Shown: positions 1 through 11,639, counted from the first letter of the stretch. The stretch: DNA of 64,000 nucleotides from Schistosoma haematobium (GCF_000699445.3 NC_067201.1:18655501-18719500), one strand, 5' to 3'. Notes: generated by a model from the sequence alone, not told the origin. A program made the numbers and translations.

Positions 1-344
1 GTGACCACTAAATTTGTCCACAAACAGTCAAAATACCCACCCATTGTTAAAAGTTATTTGTGATCTAACTGGAGCAATGTCCAAATCATAAAAACGTTTA
101 TACTGTTTAAATGTATGCGTGTAAACTTATTGGTATTAATCACTTAAGCAATTCATTTTCTCAAACCGTCAAGTATGTATTTGAATCACTACCAGTTTAG
201 TTTGAATAACTAAGTCTTTTTACTAAAAAGTTGTACACTTGGTCGGCATTTAGTCTTTGACACGGTTTTGAATCTTGGTTAGTGAGAAATGATTTTACTG
301 AAGGAAGAGTATAAGTTCATCAAAAATTCACTCTGTTGAACCTT

Positions 345-665
345 GCTGGCTAAATATATTACAACCACATCTTCAAATTCACTTGGTATTGTTTACCTGA
401 GTCTTCCCATTGATGTTTAAGAGTGCAATTGACCAGTCTCTTATTGGCATCTATGCATACTGTGTGCATTGCCTTAATTCACAAATATTCTAAGCAAAGA
501 TGGTTAGTGGCTAGTAGTGGAATGCATGACTCGCGTTTCGTCCTATTTGGGACTCGTCAACTGGGTATACCTGCATTCCAGAGTTGATGTCCACTCCTGG
601 ACTCGAACCTAGTACCGTTCGTTTCAAACACCATCGCGTTACTCACTTAGCTACTGATCAGTTGC
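345..665 (-). repeat. tRNA-derived SINE (Sm-alpha type) with hammerhead fold
   Basis: Read on the - strand this unit has a pol III-like A box at 643-653 (TAGCTAAGTGA) and a B box at 599-609 (GGTTCGAGTCC, a consensus match), followed by a hammerhead-like fold at 519-579. Its outer stem pairs GGAATGCA with TGCATTCC, stem II pairs GTCC with GGAC, the GAAA box is intact and a GTC cleavage triplet is present. The first catalytic box reads TTGACGAG where CTGATGAG is expected, so core position C3 is changed. The unit continues to a tail near 345-430. Sm-alpha elements of schistosomes are known to combine a tRNA-like promoter with a hammerhead. The ends are approximate. Confidence 0.8.
519..579 (-). 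ncRNA. Degenerate hammerhead ribozyme in SINE
   Basis: The parts are an outer stem I (519-526 with 572-579), stem II (540-543 with 550-553), a GAAA box just before stem III and a GTC cleavage site. Seen directly: the C3 position is T, and position 7 is C, which the hammerhead tolerates. Self-cleavage is therefore probably weak or lost. Confidence 0.65.
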
Positions 666-930
666 AGTCCTAAACATCAATGGTAAGATTCAAGTAAACA
701 ATACTAAGTGAATTTAAACTTCGCCCCATTGCACAAGCAAGTGGCTATCAGGACTCAGTAGCTAAGTGGATAACGCGATGGCGTTTGAAGCGAACGATAC
801 TGGGTTCGAGTCCCAGAGTGAACATTAACTCTGGAATGCAGGTACGTCCAGCTACCAGGTCCCAAATAGGAAGAAACTCGAGTCCCGGATTCCACTGCTA
901 GCCACTATCAATCTTAACTATATCTTCGTT
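661..930 (+). repeat. Second SINE copy, tail followed by head, + strand
   Basis: Bases 661-735 match the tail of the neighbouring inverted copy (compare 365-430 on the other strand). They are followed directly by a new head with an A box at 759-769 (TAGCTAAGTGG, a perfect match) and a B box at 803-813 (GGTTCGAGTCC). The hammerhead remnant at about 832-893 has kept GAAA and GTC but its first catalytic box is destroyed (CTACCAG). The unit loses similarity near 930. Tail-then-head order on one strand suggests a dimer junction. With the - copy at 345-665 it makes an inverted pair. Confidence 0.7.
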
Positions 931-1532
931 TTATGGATAACCCACGTTCACTTGACTGAAAATTTCTATAGTGTTGTTCATTACGTTACCCTTCTGAGAA
1001 TTTCTATAATGGTATTCTGTCCTCATCCAACTTGTGTTTATGTGCTCACTTTAGAATCATGCATGTGTGACGTTTGAGAATACAACCTTTCTGTTAAAAC
1101 TAAATTAAGTGTGTAACAGGATTCTTTAAAGTTGAATACTTAAAGTATGATCAGCTTATGATCTTGGGATCCCCTATCTAAGATCGCTACTATTAGAAAC
1201 TTTGTTTCGTCTCTTCTTTCACGAACAGTAATCAAAGCAGTTTTTATTATCCATTAATTTAAAATATGTGGGGTTTAATCAGTCTAGACACTTTCAAGCA
1301 TTAGGATCGTGAATAGTTAGGAGAAAAGCTAGACCCAGTTGTGACGTTAAAACCTGTTAAGTTGTTGAGTTATTGGTGCGACGTATTAAGAATTATTTAC
1401 TTCCTGAGTGAGGTGGTGTAAATGATGGAGATTATGCAGTCTAACTAGTGTAGTTTTGTGCGATTTACCCCATTATTTGTCATATTTTTTTAGAAATTAA
1501 TTTTCAGTTTAGTTTCTTTTTTCTAACTCTAG

Positions 1533-1605
1533 ATTCAAAGTAATTTAGAGAAAGGCTTTAGAGAGGATGGTTCAATAAGTGAACCAGATCTTGTTTACCG
1601 ACAAG
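1533..1605 (+). CDS. TRAPPC12: TRAPPC12 exon (first visible)
   Basis: An exon between a strong polypyrimidine acceptor (ttctaactctag) and donor GTATGA, ending in phase 1. It encodes a segment with NLEKGF and REDG that matches the region of human TRAPPC12 just before its last TPR block. The spliced codon with the next exon gives RQAS, which agrees with the family. Earlier exons are outside the window or not recognisable in bases 1-1,532. Confidence 0.82.
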
Positions 1606-4600
1606 GTATGAATATTTTATACTACAATGAACTATATATATATATATATATATCGTCATATATACTCAGCTATGATACTATATATTGATTGTGATTTATA
1701 GTCACCTGTCACATTATTCTAAAACAGTTCCTAATGGATCCAAAATATTCAAGAGTGTGGTAATTATCCTATTGATTTATGTGCAATCTTGAAGCCAGTT
1801 TTCGTAACAGACTGACACATTACACCGGAGAATCAGCGAGAAACAATGGGAGAGATAAAAAAACTTTCATCCGAGCTTCAAACTCCTCAATGGTGAGCAC
1901 TAACGAGTGCACATGGTCTTGAACTCAGGAACTCCAAGTTTTGCAGTGAACACTACCTTATTCACTGAATGAGTTAGATTTCAGTAGTCCATATTTTCAA
2001 ACATTATTCTTATTTTTCGTTGTTTAATTGTTACTGTTATTATGAATGACCTTACCATTCGAATTCATAGAGAGATTAAATTAAACAACAAATGTAAGTC
2101 ATATCATAAATGTGCTCTAGTCATACAGTGAGGATGATTTTTAACTTTGGCCTAACTACTCAACGATATTGTACTTCGAAATACAGCCTGGATCAAACTA
2201 CGTGACAGAATAATCTGTGTTAGGTAAACTTCTACCTCATTGATCAGCAGTTTAACTTGTAAATTTCCAATTAGGGCTCCTGTTGTCACTTGTGTACCAT
2301 TAAAGAGTAATTGTCGAACTTTATCTCAGAATATGATTGTTTCCTTTTGTATCTAGCCTCATTAAATTTATGGACTGCTCGTAAAATTCGGGTGCTTTCC
2401 AGCTGTTTATCAATATTTCTACATAAGTTAGATTATCAATCAGCACTAAATATAGTACGTCAATTAACACATCTATGCAGTGATAATCAGGTTGTGCTTA
2501 GAGGATTCTGTAGTTTACTTGGTCGTGTTCATTTGCAGGTAGGTGTTTTTTTTTAATAAGGAGAGCATTTGCAGTATCGACTCGGCTTACCATTAGGACT
2601 GTTGTACTGAGGGTTAAGCAGCTTTAGCTATAATCTCATTCAAAAATGGGCGAATAGAGTAGTTTCGTTTGAAATTGATTGGAATGTTCCGAAAGCCCAC
2701 TATATTCTCGAATAAAAGACAGGAAAGATTGAGTAACCTCATTTATTACTGACTTATTTTGATTAAGGCATACTACAGCCTTTTGACATTCTTATCACAA
2801 AACGCTCGTTGTTAAATTGTCTCCACCTTTCAGATTCTCATAACCCTTGGAATGTCCCGCCAACATGACATGCTAAATGAAGATTGGTGATAAATACATT
2901 AGTAAAAAATAAAAGGGCTCTTAGCTCTATGAGGAGATCTGCAACCTTAAAATGATAAGCACCATGAAATAACCCAGCTGTCGAGGAAGCCCTATTTATT
3001 CTAGTTAAGTAAAACGTTTTTATTAAATCGTTTCTTCTATATCTGGGTTGACGGAAGTGGGACCCAGATACTCAGAACAAACGTACATTTAACTTATTTA
3101 TTTTAACACATAGACATTGGTACAAGGAGGCACCAAATACATATGCGCCACACAAATCCCATTCGATATGTGTGAGGGCTGTGATACTGCCCGGGTGCCC
3201 AAACCGAAGCAGGTGGCTTCCTTAAGGGGCCACTCCCCGAGCCTTCGACCTGAAGGCCTGATCCATAAGGCAGTGGAGCATCGTAAGGAGATGCAGTCCC
3301 ATGGAAGCCGGTGACCAACAATTGGTTCATACGCCATTTGTTCCCTCAGGATACTGGAACCCGTGTGCACCATTGGTTTGGGATCCGATTAAAGCGCCGG
3401 ACATTCGCTTTTCGTCCTCTCATTTTCGTAAACAATACCCCCGCCACGAGAAGGTAGTGAGTAGGACTTCCCTGGCAGAGGCTATATACGCGTGGCCATG
3501 TGAGAGCATTTCGAGAGAAAGAGTGGACTCTCCCCACTCTCGGCCGTACCAGGGCATTTGTTCAAAACAAAAACAAAGAACAGATGTTTCAACTATCATA
3601 AATACGTTCCAAGCATTACAGAATCCAGTACTATGTGGTGTCTGTCATATGATACGTTTAAACTTACTTTTTGAAGATCAGCCATTGAATAGATACAGTT
3701 TTAACTATTTCTTCTAAGATATGTTGGTTAAATTGTTCACTTATGCCCTTGTGTTATTATACTAGTTTGTGAAATAATTTACCTTCTATACTGAGCGATA
3801 CAGCTATGGTAACTTGCTAAGGTGAATCACACTTTTTATCAGCATCTTCCATTACCCATAAGGATGATAAAGAATTCTCTTTATATTTACTATTGTTGTA
3901 TATAGTATGTTGTCACTAATCGGTTACTCTTCTATTGTGATTAACATGACATTTTCAGTTTTCTGAATGTTTCTCATATTCCACTTGTGTTACATACATC
4001 ACTATCCCATGTTCTTGAGCTAAAACAAGTAAACAAAAACCACATCTTTTCTCAATTACTAATTCACGTCTTAAAAACATTAATCCATAATGATGTAAAC
4101 TTGTCTCATTTAGACGATAATAGGTCCAGTCTTTACTGATGGAAATTACTTTAAAGATTAACTAGACGAATTCGTATCAAGTAACACAAAGAAATGTTTT
4201 TTGTTCAGAAAATGCTCATCGTTATTTACAAATGATCACACATATAAGTCATTAATTGGTTCTCATACAATGTTCTTCCATTTTTACGCCTTGTTTTCTT
4301 CATGTTTTATTAGTTTGGGGATTTGCAAACGGCTAAAGCACTTTTCGACAGATCGTTACCTAATGCGGAATTTCCACTGGGCTATAAACTTCAATTACTG
4401 ATTCTACAGAATTTTCATAAGTAAATTTTCTGATATTCATCAATGAAGCCTTATCGTGTTCATTTATTTCTTCCTTGCACACTGCTTGAACATATTGCAG
4501 ACACTTGTTTACTACATTCTCAATGACCCTATCTATCATCGGCCAGTATACATAGCTGAGTGATAACATATTTATGTGTCCCACGCCAGGATGACATTGG

Positions 4601-7600
4601 TGGAGTTGCTTTAATACTTGCCATCTGAGAGTGGTCTGGACATCTAGACGCCCTCCAAACAGCGAGCATGAATTGGTAATAGATAATGCATCACGCCGTC
4701 GAAAATTCTCTAATAAATCATTGTTGACTTTGTTTACTCGACCATCGTGCACTTAACGCACCTGCTATAGTTCACAGTCTGCCAGTGTAGCATCCTCGAG
4801 CATATTCACCGTTACTAGCAAGACACAGGTCAAATGTGATACAACTCGGTTTACTTCTGCTTCAACTAATATTGCGGCAACAACACAACTTTTATCGACG
4901 GGTGTATTAGTTTTGATAATCCGTCAGTCTGTCCAAGACTGGTCGTTGACGTATATTTTATAGTAAAATTATTACTAAGAAGAAATTTAGTCTACCACTG
5001 GAATACATTGTGTGAACCAGATTGATAGAACAGGTTTATGAAATGTCGCCCATAGATAATACAAAACTTTTCGACTGAAAAAAATGATTACTAGTATTTA
5101 TTCTGTTTGGCTGTTTTTCTCGGATGCATAATCAATATCCTTTGGGTAGACATCCTGGGGACTGTGAAAAATACCAGCTTTGAGTCCCCAGTTCGATGCA
5201 TTTGAGGCAACAATTATTTTGAAGTTAGGGCTAAAGTATATTAGAAGCATATTGATTGGCGGCACTTCCTTAATATATTTAATGATGTTTTGACACTAAG
5301 GAGACCAGTTCCATTTCGTCTTTTCGCTCAAGAATTTATTAAGCGATGCATAATGATTAACTGATCCCATGAATGGTTGTAGGGAGTTAAGGCCGAATGA
5401 TGATGTTCTTTGCTTTACAGACTTAATATTCTCCGGATCACATCATTTTTCGTTGCGATTGATTGGTGGAAAAGTTACGTTTATCTTGTTTTAGTTTAGA
5501 ACCATAATCTTTAATATGTAAGAGTACCATATCTAGACGGTTAAATAATTCTTCTGCGGTTGTACCAAAAATTATAATATCATTCCCGTAAGCTAAGATA
5601 CCTGATATATCTGTATGCATTACATCCACAATTCGCTGAAACGTGCCGAGGTCTCACTTGACTTCAAATGGAAGGCGAGCATAATGACATAGACCTCAAT
5701 GTACATTAATTGTAATTGATTTTCAGGATGATTCATCTACCTCGATCTGTAGATATGTATCAGCTAGGTCAATCTTGGCAAAGGATCTGCCTCAGTTCAC
5801 GTTAAAAATCCTCTCGGACTTCTGTTGAAACTACACAGTTATGAACATTCGATATGCGGGTTGTAAAAAAAATACAATTAAGCATTTTTATAAAATTCAT
5901 GAATATGTACGTGTATCTACCAATTAGAACCACAGTTAATTGGATAGCACTAGACTGATTAAATGAAATAACAATTTGGCTGAGCTAATTATACAACAGT
6001 ACTGTTTATGACCCATTACATGAAAAGTTTGAACCTTCCTATTCGCTACTTTTTACGACAACATGCATGTCAAACTTGACGTGGTGAGTGAATTAGAATA
6101 TAAAGTATTGATATCCAGATAAAAATTTGCAATTTAAGCGTGCGTTGGAAAATCTTGTAGTTTTGTATTTGAAAGTCTATTGGTTTGATGGTTCTTTGTT
6201 ATTCTACTATTTATACCAGTCTATATCATTTCTTACTTCATTCTCACTCAGTATTGTCCATCCAGATCTCAACTTTTGAGTCCTCTATCAAGATTGTGAA
6301 GCTTTTTCCTCAGTCGTTTTCTCTACGAGTAACTTAAGGCTCATAAAACTGGTGTTTACTATCTTTGCTGCTATCATCAGTGGAAGCGTAACGTTGCATG
6401 AGATTCATCATTTCTTTCCCGTTTTGTTTCATAACAGGCATCGATGATCCAGGTTCCTAGGATATCTTATTCTATGCTCACTTTTGTGCTTCTTTGAAGA
6501 TTATTAGTACAACCAGCTATATGCGTAGCACGTTTTTTCTTTCATTACTATAATACAGCTTCATCTCTCACAGCACATATCTCTGTACAGATTATGCCCA
6601 ATAGGTTTCACTTATGCTAAGGAGAGCCAATTTCTATCTCATAATTTCCGTCACTGTTTGAGTGATCATTACGGTCTTCCACACTGTTATTATATTTTTA
6701 TCTATATGTTTATTGTTGACCTGGTTATTAAAAAAGCCGTCGACCCATTAGTTTCCGAAGAGTCTCAGCTTTTACCCTAAGACGTAATAATTCTTCTGTA
6801 TAAATACTCTTCAGTGTTAAGTTTAATTGGCTTACATGTTTTTCTGATTAGCTTTCCTATAGTGAAATTCTGGTTTACAAAGTGAGATTTCTAACTTAAC
6901 ATCCATCACTTTTCATTTACTCAGACTTTGAATCATGAATAACCTTTGACGGGCTCCAGGCGATGTTAATTTATACTTTAGATAATTGCTGTAAAGTATA
7001 TATTTCTCTTCGTTAAATAGCTATACGATAGTGGTATATATTTATTTTTTAGTGCGTTGTTATCAATTGGTAAAGGGGAATATGAAGAAGCGAGAATGTT
7101 CTTTGAAACTGTTCTACAATTAGATCCTACAAATGTGGCAGTGAGCGCCTGTTTTCATTTATTTTTATCTTTTTCATTTGATACTTGTGTTATAGTAAAA
7201 CACATAACGCGTGTTTCTTCTTGTTTGAGACTCTCCAGCAGAATTTACGTTAAACCATAGTAAGTTGTTATCCTTACTGAGGCCCAAACGTAGTACCCAT
7301 GACTTCAAAAATTAAAGCTTTGTCATAGATAAACTAGAATAAATCATGTAGACACGGTTAAATAATTCACTTGTTTGAGTGTTCGTTGAGACTATAATTT
7401 ATGGACGACCTTTGAGCGACGCCAAAGTGATGTTGAGGATGTCCACCTATTAACTGGAACTAAATGATGGTTATAAACCAGCGTGAGGAATTAGATTTAG
7501 AGTTTTCATCACGAACTGACATAAGCTGAAATACCAAAACTCTATTTAGCCAAATAGATGGACGAATTATGCGCCACAATCCAAGACCTGTTGTCCCAAA

Positions 7601-10600
7601 TCTGATTGGTTCGTCCGTAAATTATAGTCTCGCAGAGTGTTCTTGGAAAAGTGTGTCTAAAGTCATGTGACTGAAATTCCTCCGATGAAATATATCATTT
7701 TCCCAATTAATAAAAGCTAAACTAATTCGTCATCCAAAACAATTTTTACTGTTTTCATATTTACTTACGCATCTAAAGGTGTTATTGTCCTGAGAGACCA
7801 ATTAAAGACAACAAATCAGTGATTTGGTATCCTAGGTAATATGTGCGATCTTCTACGTTGATAAATATAAAGTTTTTATGACCAACTTGGGAGTCCTTTG
7901 AAGTACACACCAACGAGACATCGCGGCATCGAAGACAGAGCTCTCTAGTCTATGATACTTTCATATCAGCTACTGAATACTACGGTTCACATTTCGGAAC
8001 TCAGTTAATTGATTGGTATGCATCTAGCTTCCGCACCAGTAGAAACTAGGACACATTCAGACTTCACTCTCCATAGTTCTTCAAATCTCATGGGTGAGTG
8101 CCACTGTACTTCAAACCATATTGTGGTAGTAAATGTGTTTTCACTTTTATGGAAAACACAGTAAGTTAGACTTCTGTGTTAATTGTCAATTTCGTACTGT
8201 GAAAGTATAAATCTGCAATAAGGATAAATATTTCTTAGGGAAGACTCCAAGTCATGTAACCTGTGAGTAAAACCACGTATCTGATGTCTAAAGACTTGTG
8301 ATGTTTTCTGGACCATTGTGTTTTAAATTAGCATCAACAGGACACTTTCATCGTACCAAACTGATTCCGTGATTGTTTATGACGACCAAATTTCACTCCT
8401 CTGTTGTTTAGAACATTTATATTAAAAATGGCATAGATTTGTCGTTAGTTCAGTACTCTTATGCAAATTATTAAAACAAAAACTCATGTGGCTAGACCTA
8501 TAATAGACAGTATGTTCTTTCCATAACCGCAGCTCCTACTTTTCCAGACAGGCTGTTTGGAGAACGGTAAGACTAAAAACAGCAAACCAAGGTGTGTGGA
8601 AGAAGTTGTACTACCGACTCTATAAGGGTGTGGTAGAAGTTATTTGTTCCTCCAGAACAGCCAGTATTTACAGCGAGTCAATGAACATGATAAAAATGTA
8701 CATATATATACATAGTGAAATAAATTAATCATCGAATCAATTAAGCGACTAATAGTAAGGCTAGTAGAATGAATGTATATGCGTAGGCAGTAAGCAATGC
8801 TCAGGCATACATATTCATACAAGTGCAACAATAATAAAGGTACAATGATATAAGTTGTTATAGTACGGATGACTCTGTCCGTTAAATAAGTTAACAAAAG
8901 GGCTTAGCCAAATTAAATGTGAACATACTCAATTGCACGTGAGCTGCTATATCCTTAAATATAACCCTTCTCACTTATCTTTATCACCACGTGCCACCAA
9001 TGCTAATGACTGGAGTTAACGAAATGTTGATCTTGGTTTCTAGAAGCCGGTCACATGTTGTAGCTCTTGATGTTCGGACCCTGTGCTAGATAGAACAACA
9101 AGCTTCCTTGCCTAGGACTCCTGAACTCTGCGCAATCGATGTACGCCGCGACTCCATTGCTACATCCTATGAACTAACTGGTGTAGGTATAGCATTAAGT
9201 TGAAAAGCAGAACAGGCTCTACTAGACTGGTGGTTTGTCCGACTGAGCAGTATAGTCGGAACTCTGAAAGATAAGATATCACACTTTCCTCGTCATCTCT
9301 GCCTACGACCCCACTAATCACAGTTCGGATGAAATAATAGACGAATTTTATGAGAAGCTTTCTAGACTCCGTCAAAAATCAAAACGCTTGGATATGGTGA
9401 TAGTGGTAGGTGATTTTGTACCGAAATATGTAAACTAAAGCAAACTGAAAAGCACTTGGGACGGATCTTACGATGCCGCGTCTCAGTACACTGATAATGG
9501 TGACAGCCTGCTGTCATTGTGCTCAGATAACCGTCTTTTCGGCAAGCACAAACTTTAATTATAAGTAAAGCATCATCTGAATTTGCGACCCATATAATTG
9601 ACTGGACAATGGACTTAAATTGCCCACATTGCCGTTAGCCATCGTTGAAGAGGCTCGATATAAGACTGTCACCCATTCTGAAGCATGCATTGTCCACGTC
9701 TTCAGTCAGTAACAACGTAGAACTTCGTACGTACGTACATCAGTTCTAGTTGTCATGGACATAACACTTTAGGAAACAGTTTAATTGGCCTTCAATCGCA
9801 TTTCAGTTATCCACTGTATCCTAACGATCTTACTGGCAAATTGATGCAAGTCCTCCAAAACTTAATAAAACAATAAGCAATCTATAACAAGCGGAAGCCC
9901 GATAGACTAGCGTGAGATTTTTGGGGATGGTGGTCCAGTCTTAGCAGTTACTTGATCTGAGCCCTTAGCTAAAATCTGTGAATTGTGCGTAATCTCATCT
10001 GACAGGTTTCGATCGCTGATCGTCCCAATTTAAAAGAAAGGAAAAATCCTTTTGTGACAATTACAGCAAAATCAGTTTGACTAATTTAATGTCTATAATA
10101 TTATCTACAATGATACTTTGGCGCCTAACTAGAGCTTATGAAGAGCGAATGTGAGAATGTTAGACTGGTTTCAGACGTAGACCTCGATTTATAGACAATA
10201 CTCAACGTTCAGCAGATTCTTGGCACATAGATATAGTTTTCGATGTCTGACTGCAGTTGTGTTCCTTTATATTATGGTGGAGTTCTACTCTGTAGATCGT
10301 GATATTCTATGCCAACCTCTATCATTGACAAACGTACCGAATAGACAGTTCTCTACTCGATCGCTACTGGTCAAGTTAGAACTTACGTCGAACTAGGATA
10401 TACCAAGATTGCTAGGTGATTTGGTCTATGAAAATAGCGTAAAGCTGTTAGATAGGTGGAGAGAAATAGCGTATACATGTCTGTATACGAGTAAACTTTA
10501 ATACTATGTAACAAATATTTGTTGTTCCCCTTTTCTATAAGCCCCAGTGTCATCAACACTAAAACAAGAATTAGAAACTGTATAAGCACATTGATAAATA

Positions 10601-11638
10601 AGTAGTCAAATAAAAGGGCTAATCGGAGGAAATTCCGTGAAAAAATAGGAAAGATTGAGTGAGTAAACCAAACATATAACGGTGACTGGTTGCTGCAGCT
10701 ATCCTCGGACAATTGTTTATTTCTAGCAAGCACCAACTATGAGCACGATATACGCATTCGTCTGATACGGCAACCGACTCAACGGTAGACCCAAATAGAA
10801 TACATTGCAATCAGCCTCTGTTAGAGAAGCTCAATAGAAGACCGACTCATTCTGAAGCATATATTTGGACCGATGTACATATATCCAACGTTTTACATTG
10901 CATTTAACGGACTGACTGTGCCAGTTTTTTCCAATCAATAAAGCTACGTTCGAAATAGATCTATCGAATGTAGGAAGCTTCCCAGCATATGTTCCTGCTA
11001 GCTGACAGTGATCGATAACTTTATTGATCATTACTTTCTATATGCCGATTTTAACGTTGTACGATGGCATCTAAGAATCATTTAGCCTCAAAGAAATGGA
11101 TATACATTTCTTTTACTAAATTGCTGTTTTCAATAAGTCTCATCACCTTAGGTGAATATATAAATAGTTTATAAGATTGACATATTCATTTACAGTCGTA
11201 AATTGAAGTTAACAGTCACTTTACCGTAAGTTGTCTATGTTCAGTTTTTTTGCTATACGATCTTCCTCATTTCATTCATATTCCACAATTCAGGCGGCCA
11301 ATAATTTAGCTATTTGTTCTTTATATGTTGGACGACTATCAAAATCAATTGAAGTGTTGGAGGATCTAACAACAACTGGACTAACTAGTCAACCAATAAA
11401 CAATTTAGGCGTTATTACAACTGCTTCAACAACTACAGGATTTTCTACATCATTCATGTTCAATGCACGATGTCGTCGATTCTGTCTACATGATGTAATG
11501 ATTTCAAATTTAGCTGTATTATATGAGGTAGAATCAGATCTGGCCACATTGAAAAAAGTTAACTTACTGAAAAAGTTGATTGAAATATCTGGCGAACCAG
11601 TGCACATATCATCATTTAAATTGTCTATGAAACAATAA
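1533..11638 (+). CDS. TRAPPC12: TRAPPC12 orthologue, 3' half of gene (five exons)
   Basis: TRAPPC12 is a TPR-repeat subunit of the TRAPPIII tethering complex, acting in ER-to-Golgi and autophagic membrane traffic in the cytosol. Five exons can be joined: 1,533-1,605, 2,357-2,538, 4,314-4,420, 7,053-7,140 and 11,294-11,638. All splice phases agree (1, 0, 2, 0) and the joined protein follows the human C-terminal TPR block to its end: LYVGRLSKS parallels LYLGKLKDS, and LAVLYEVES parallels the human motif before the last helix. The last exon carries an extra serine/threonine-rich loop of roughly 30-35 residues absent from the human protein. The stop codon TAA at 11,636-11,638 lies inside an AATAAA at 11,634-11,639. 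The amino-terminal part is missing because the window starts within the gene. The introns carry SINEs, a LINE-tailed element, a Gypsy relic and RTE relics. Confidence 0.87.
1633..1652. repeat. (TA)n microsatellite
   Basis: Ten TA units in the TRAPPC12 intron just after the first visible exon. Confidence 0.95.
2357..2538 (+). CDS. TRAPPC12: TRAPPC12 exon with TPR helices
   Basis: Starts after a pyrimidine-rich TAG at 2,354-2,356 and ends at donor GTAGGT. It enters in phase 1 and leaves in phase 0. Residues such as LNLWTARK, YQSALNIVRQL and LLGRVHLQ follow the human TRAPPC12 TPR region (LWRSRL, GRISLQ). An in-frame CAG at 2,327-2,329 is a possible earlier acceptor, but only the TAG gives the right phase with the previous exon. 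Confidence 0.88.
3091..3565 (-). mobile_element. LINE-tailed non-autonomous retroelement, copy 1
   Basis: A GC-rich, non-coding unit in TRAPPC12 intron 2, in reverse orientation to its relative at 40,320-40,840. Its 3' end, on the - strand, shows GTGTGGCGCATATG, a stretch ending in TTGTACCAATGTCTATG and then an AAATAAA-type tail. The same ~60-base tail ends the RTE-like LINE at 36,629-38,222. Short ORFs of up to 138 codons cross it, but they show no conserved protein and differ between copies. Either an internally deleted LINE or a SINE that borrowed a LINE tail would explain it. Confidence 0.7.
4314..4420 (+). CDS. TRAPPC12: TRAPPC12 exon (TPR segment)
   Basis: Lies between acceptor TTTTATTAG and donor GTAAAT; enters in phase 0 and leaves in phase 2. 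It encodes FGDLQTAKALF and YKLQLLILQN, matching the human IGD-TAEKYF and GKIMVLMN segments. An antisense reading frame from a Gypsy relic runs across it and is spurious there. Confidence 0.88.
4440..5870 (-). pseudogene. Ty3/Gypsy pol relic (RT, RNase H, integrase zinc finger)
   Basis: On the - strand, order RT, RNase H, integrase. At about 5,640-5,810 there is an RT segment with FAKIDLADTYLQIEVDES. At 5,438-5,629 the catalytic region reads AYGNDIIIF, with the first catalytic Asp changed to Asn. Near 5,140-5,340 is an RNase H-like stretch (VASNASNWGLKAGIF). At 4,440-4,752 an integrase HHCC finger reads HQCHPGVGH, YWPMID and NKCLQYVQ, its second Cys apparently replaced by Tyr. Several stops and frameshifts are present and no LTRs were found. 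The element is dead and lies in TRAPPC12 intron 3, ending almost at the exon 3 donor. Confidence 0.85.
5871..7052. other. TRAPPC12 intron, nothing recognised
   Basis: AT-rich sequence without a convincing coding segment, RNA gene or repeat that matches others in this window. Confidence 0.5.
7053..7140 (+). CDS. TRAPPC12: TRAPPC12 exon (TPR repeat)
   Basis: Begins after TTTTTTAG and ends at donor GTGAGC; enters in phase 2 and leaves in phase 0. It encodes LLSIGKGEYEEARMFF and VLQLDPTN, a canonical TPR with the proline at its end, matching human FLHLGQNNFAEAHRFF and LRMDPRN. Confidence 0.9.
8540..10400 (+). pseudogene. Degenerate RTE-clade LINE (SR2-like)
   Basis: Bases 8,540-8,690 resemble the 5' leader of the near-complete RTE at 48,918 (compare 49,010-49,130). 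From about 9,040 an apurinic endonuclease remnant is visible (GVGIALS, AEQALLDW, then the CLRP--PTNHSSDE region) with many stops. From about 9,960 RT fragments appear, including SLIVPI-like, NRGISLT-like and VDRDILCQ segments. Bases 8,690-8,930 do not match the element and may be a later insertion. It lies in the last TRAPPC12 intron. Confidence 0.75.
10650..10890 (+). pseudogene. RTE endonuclease fragment
   Basis: A short piece reading [20 protein letters not shown], then TQIEYIAIS, which matches the middle of the RTE endonuclease domain ([12 protein letters not shown]...TQIDHIAIS). It is a separate copy from the relic at 8,540-10,400, because the endonuclease region occurs twice. Confidence 0.75.
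11294..11638 (+). CDS. TRAPPC12: TRAPPC12 last exon, C-terminal TPRs and stop
   Basis: Starts after ACAATTCAG in phase 0 and ends at TAA. It encodes AANNLAICSLYVGRL, a serine/threonine-rich insertion, then ISNLAVLYEVESDLA and a terminal helix. The human end has the same order without the insertion. An AATAAA overlaps the stop codon. Confidence 0.9.
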   Translation, partial: AANNLAICSLYVGRLSKSIEVLEDLTTTGLTSQPINNLGVITTASTTTGFSTSFMFNARCRRFCLHDVMISNLAVLYEVESDLATLKKVNLLKKLIEISGEPVHISSFKLSMKQ

Positions 11639-11639
11639 A

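Noticed and set aside
1800..1990. Possible further tRNA-like SINE with GAGTTCAAGACC on the - strand
   Set aside because: The B-box match is poor and no A box lies at the right distance.
3098..3717. Overlapping frames of 65-138 codons on both strands
   Set aside because: They fall in a GC-rich non-autonomous retroelement, lack similarity to proteins and are not conserved between its copies.
4360..4440. Extension of the antisense Gypsy frame across TRAPPC12 exon 3
   Set aside because: The + strand reading is conserved with human TRAPPC12; the antisense reading loses integrase similarity before the exon.
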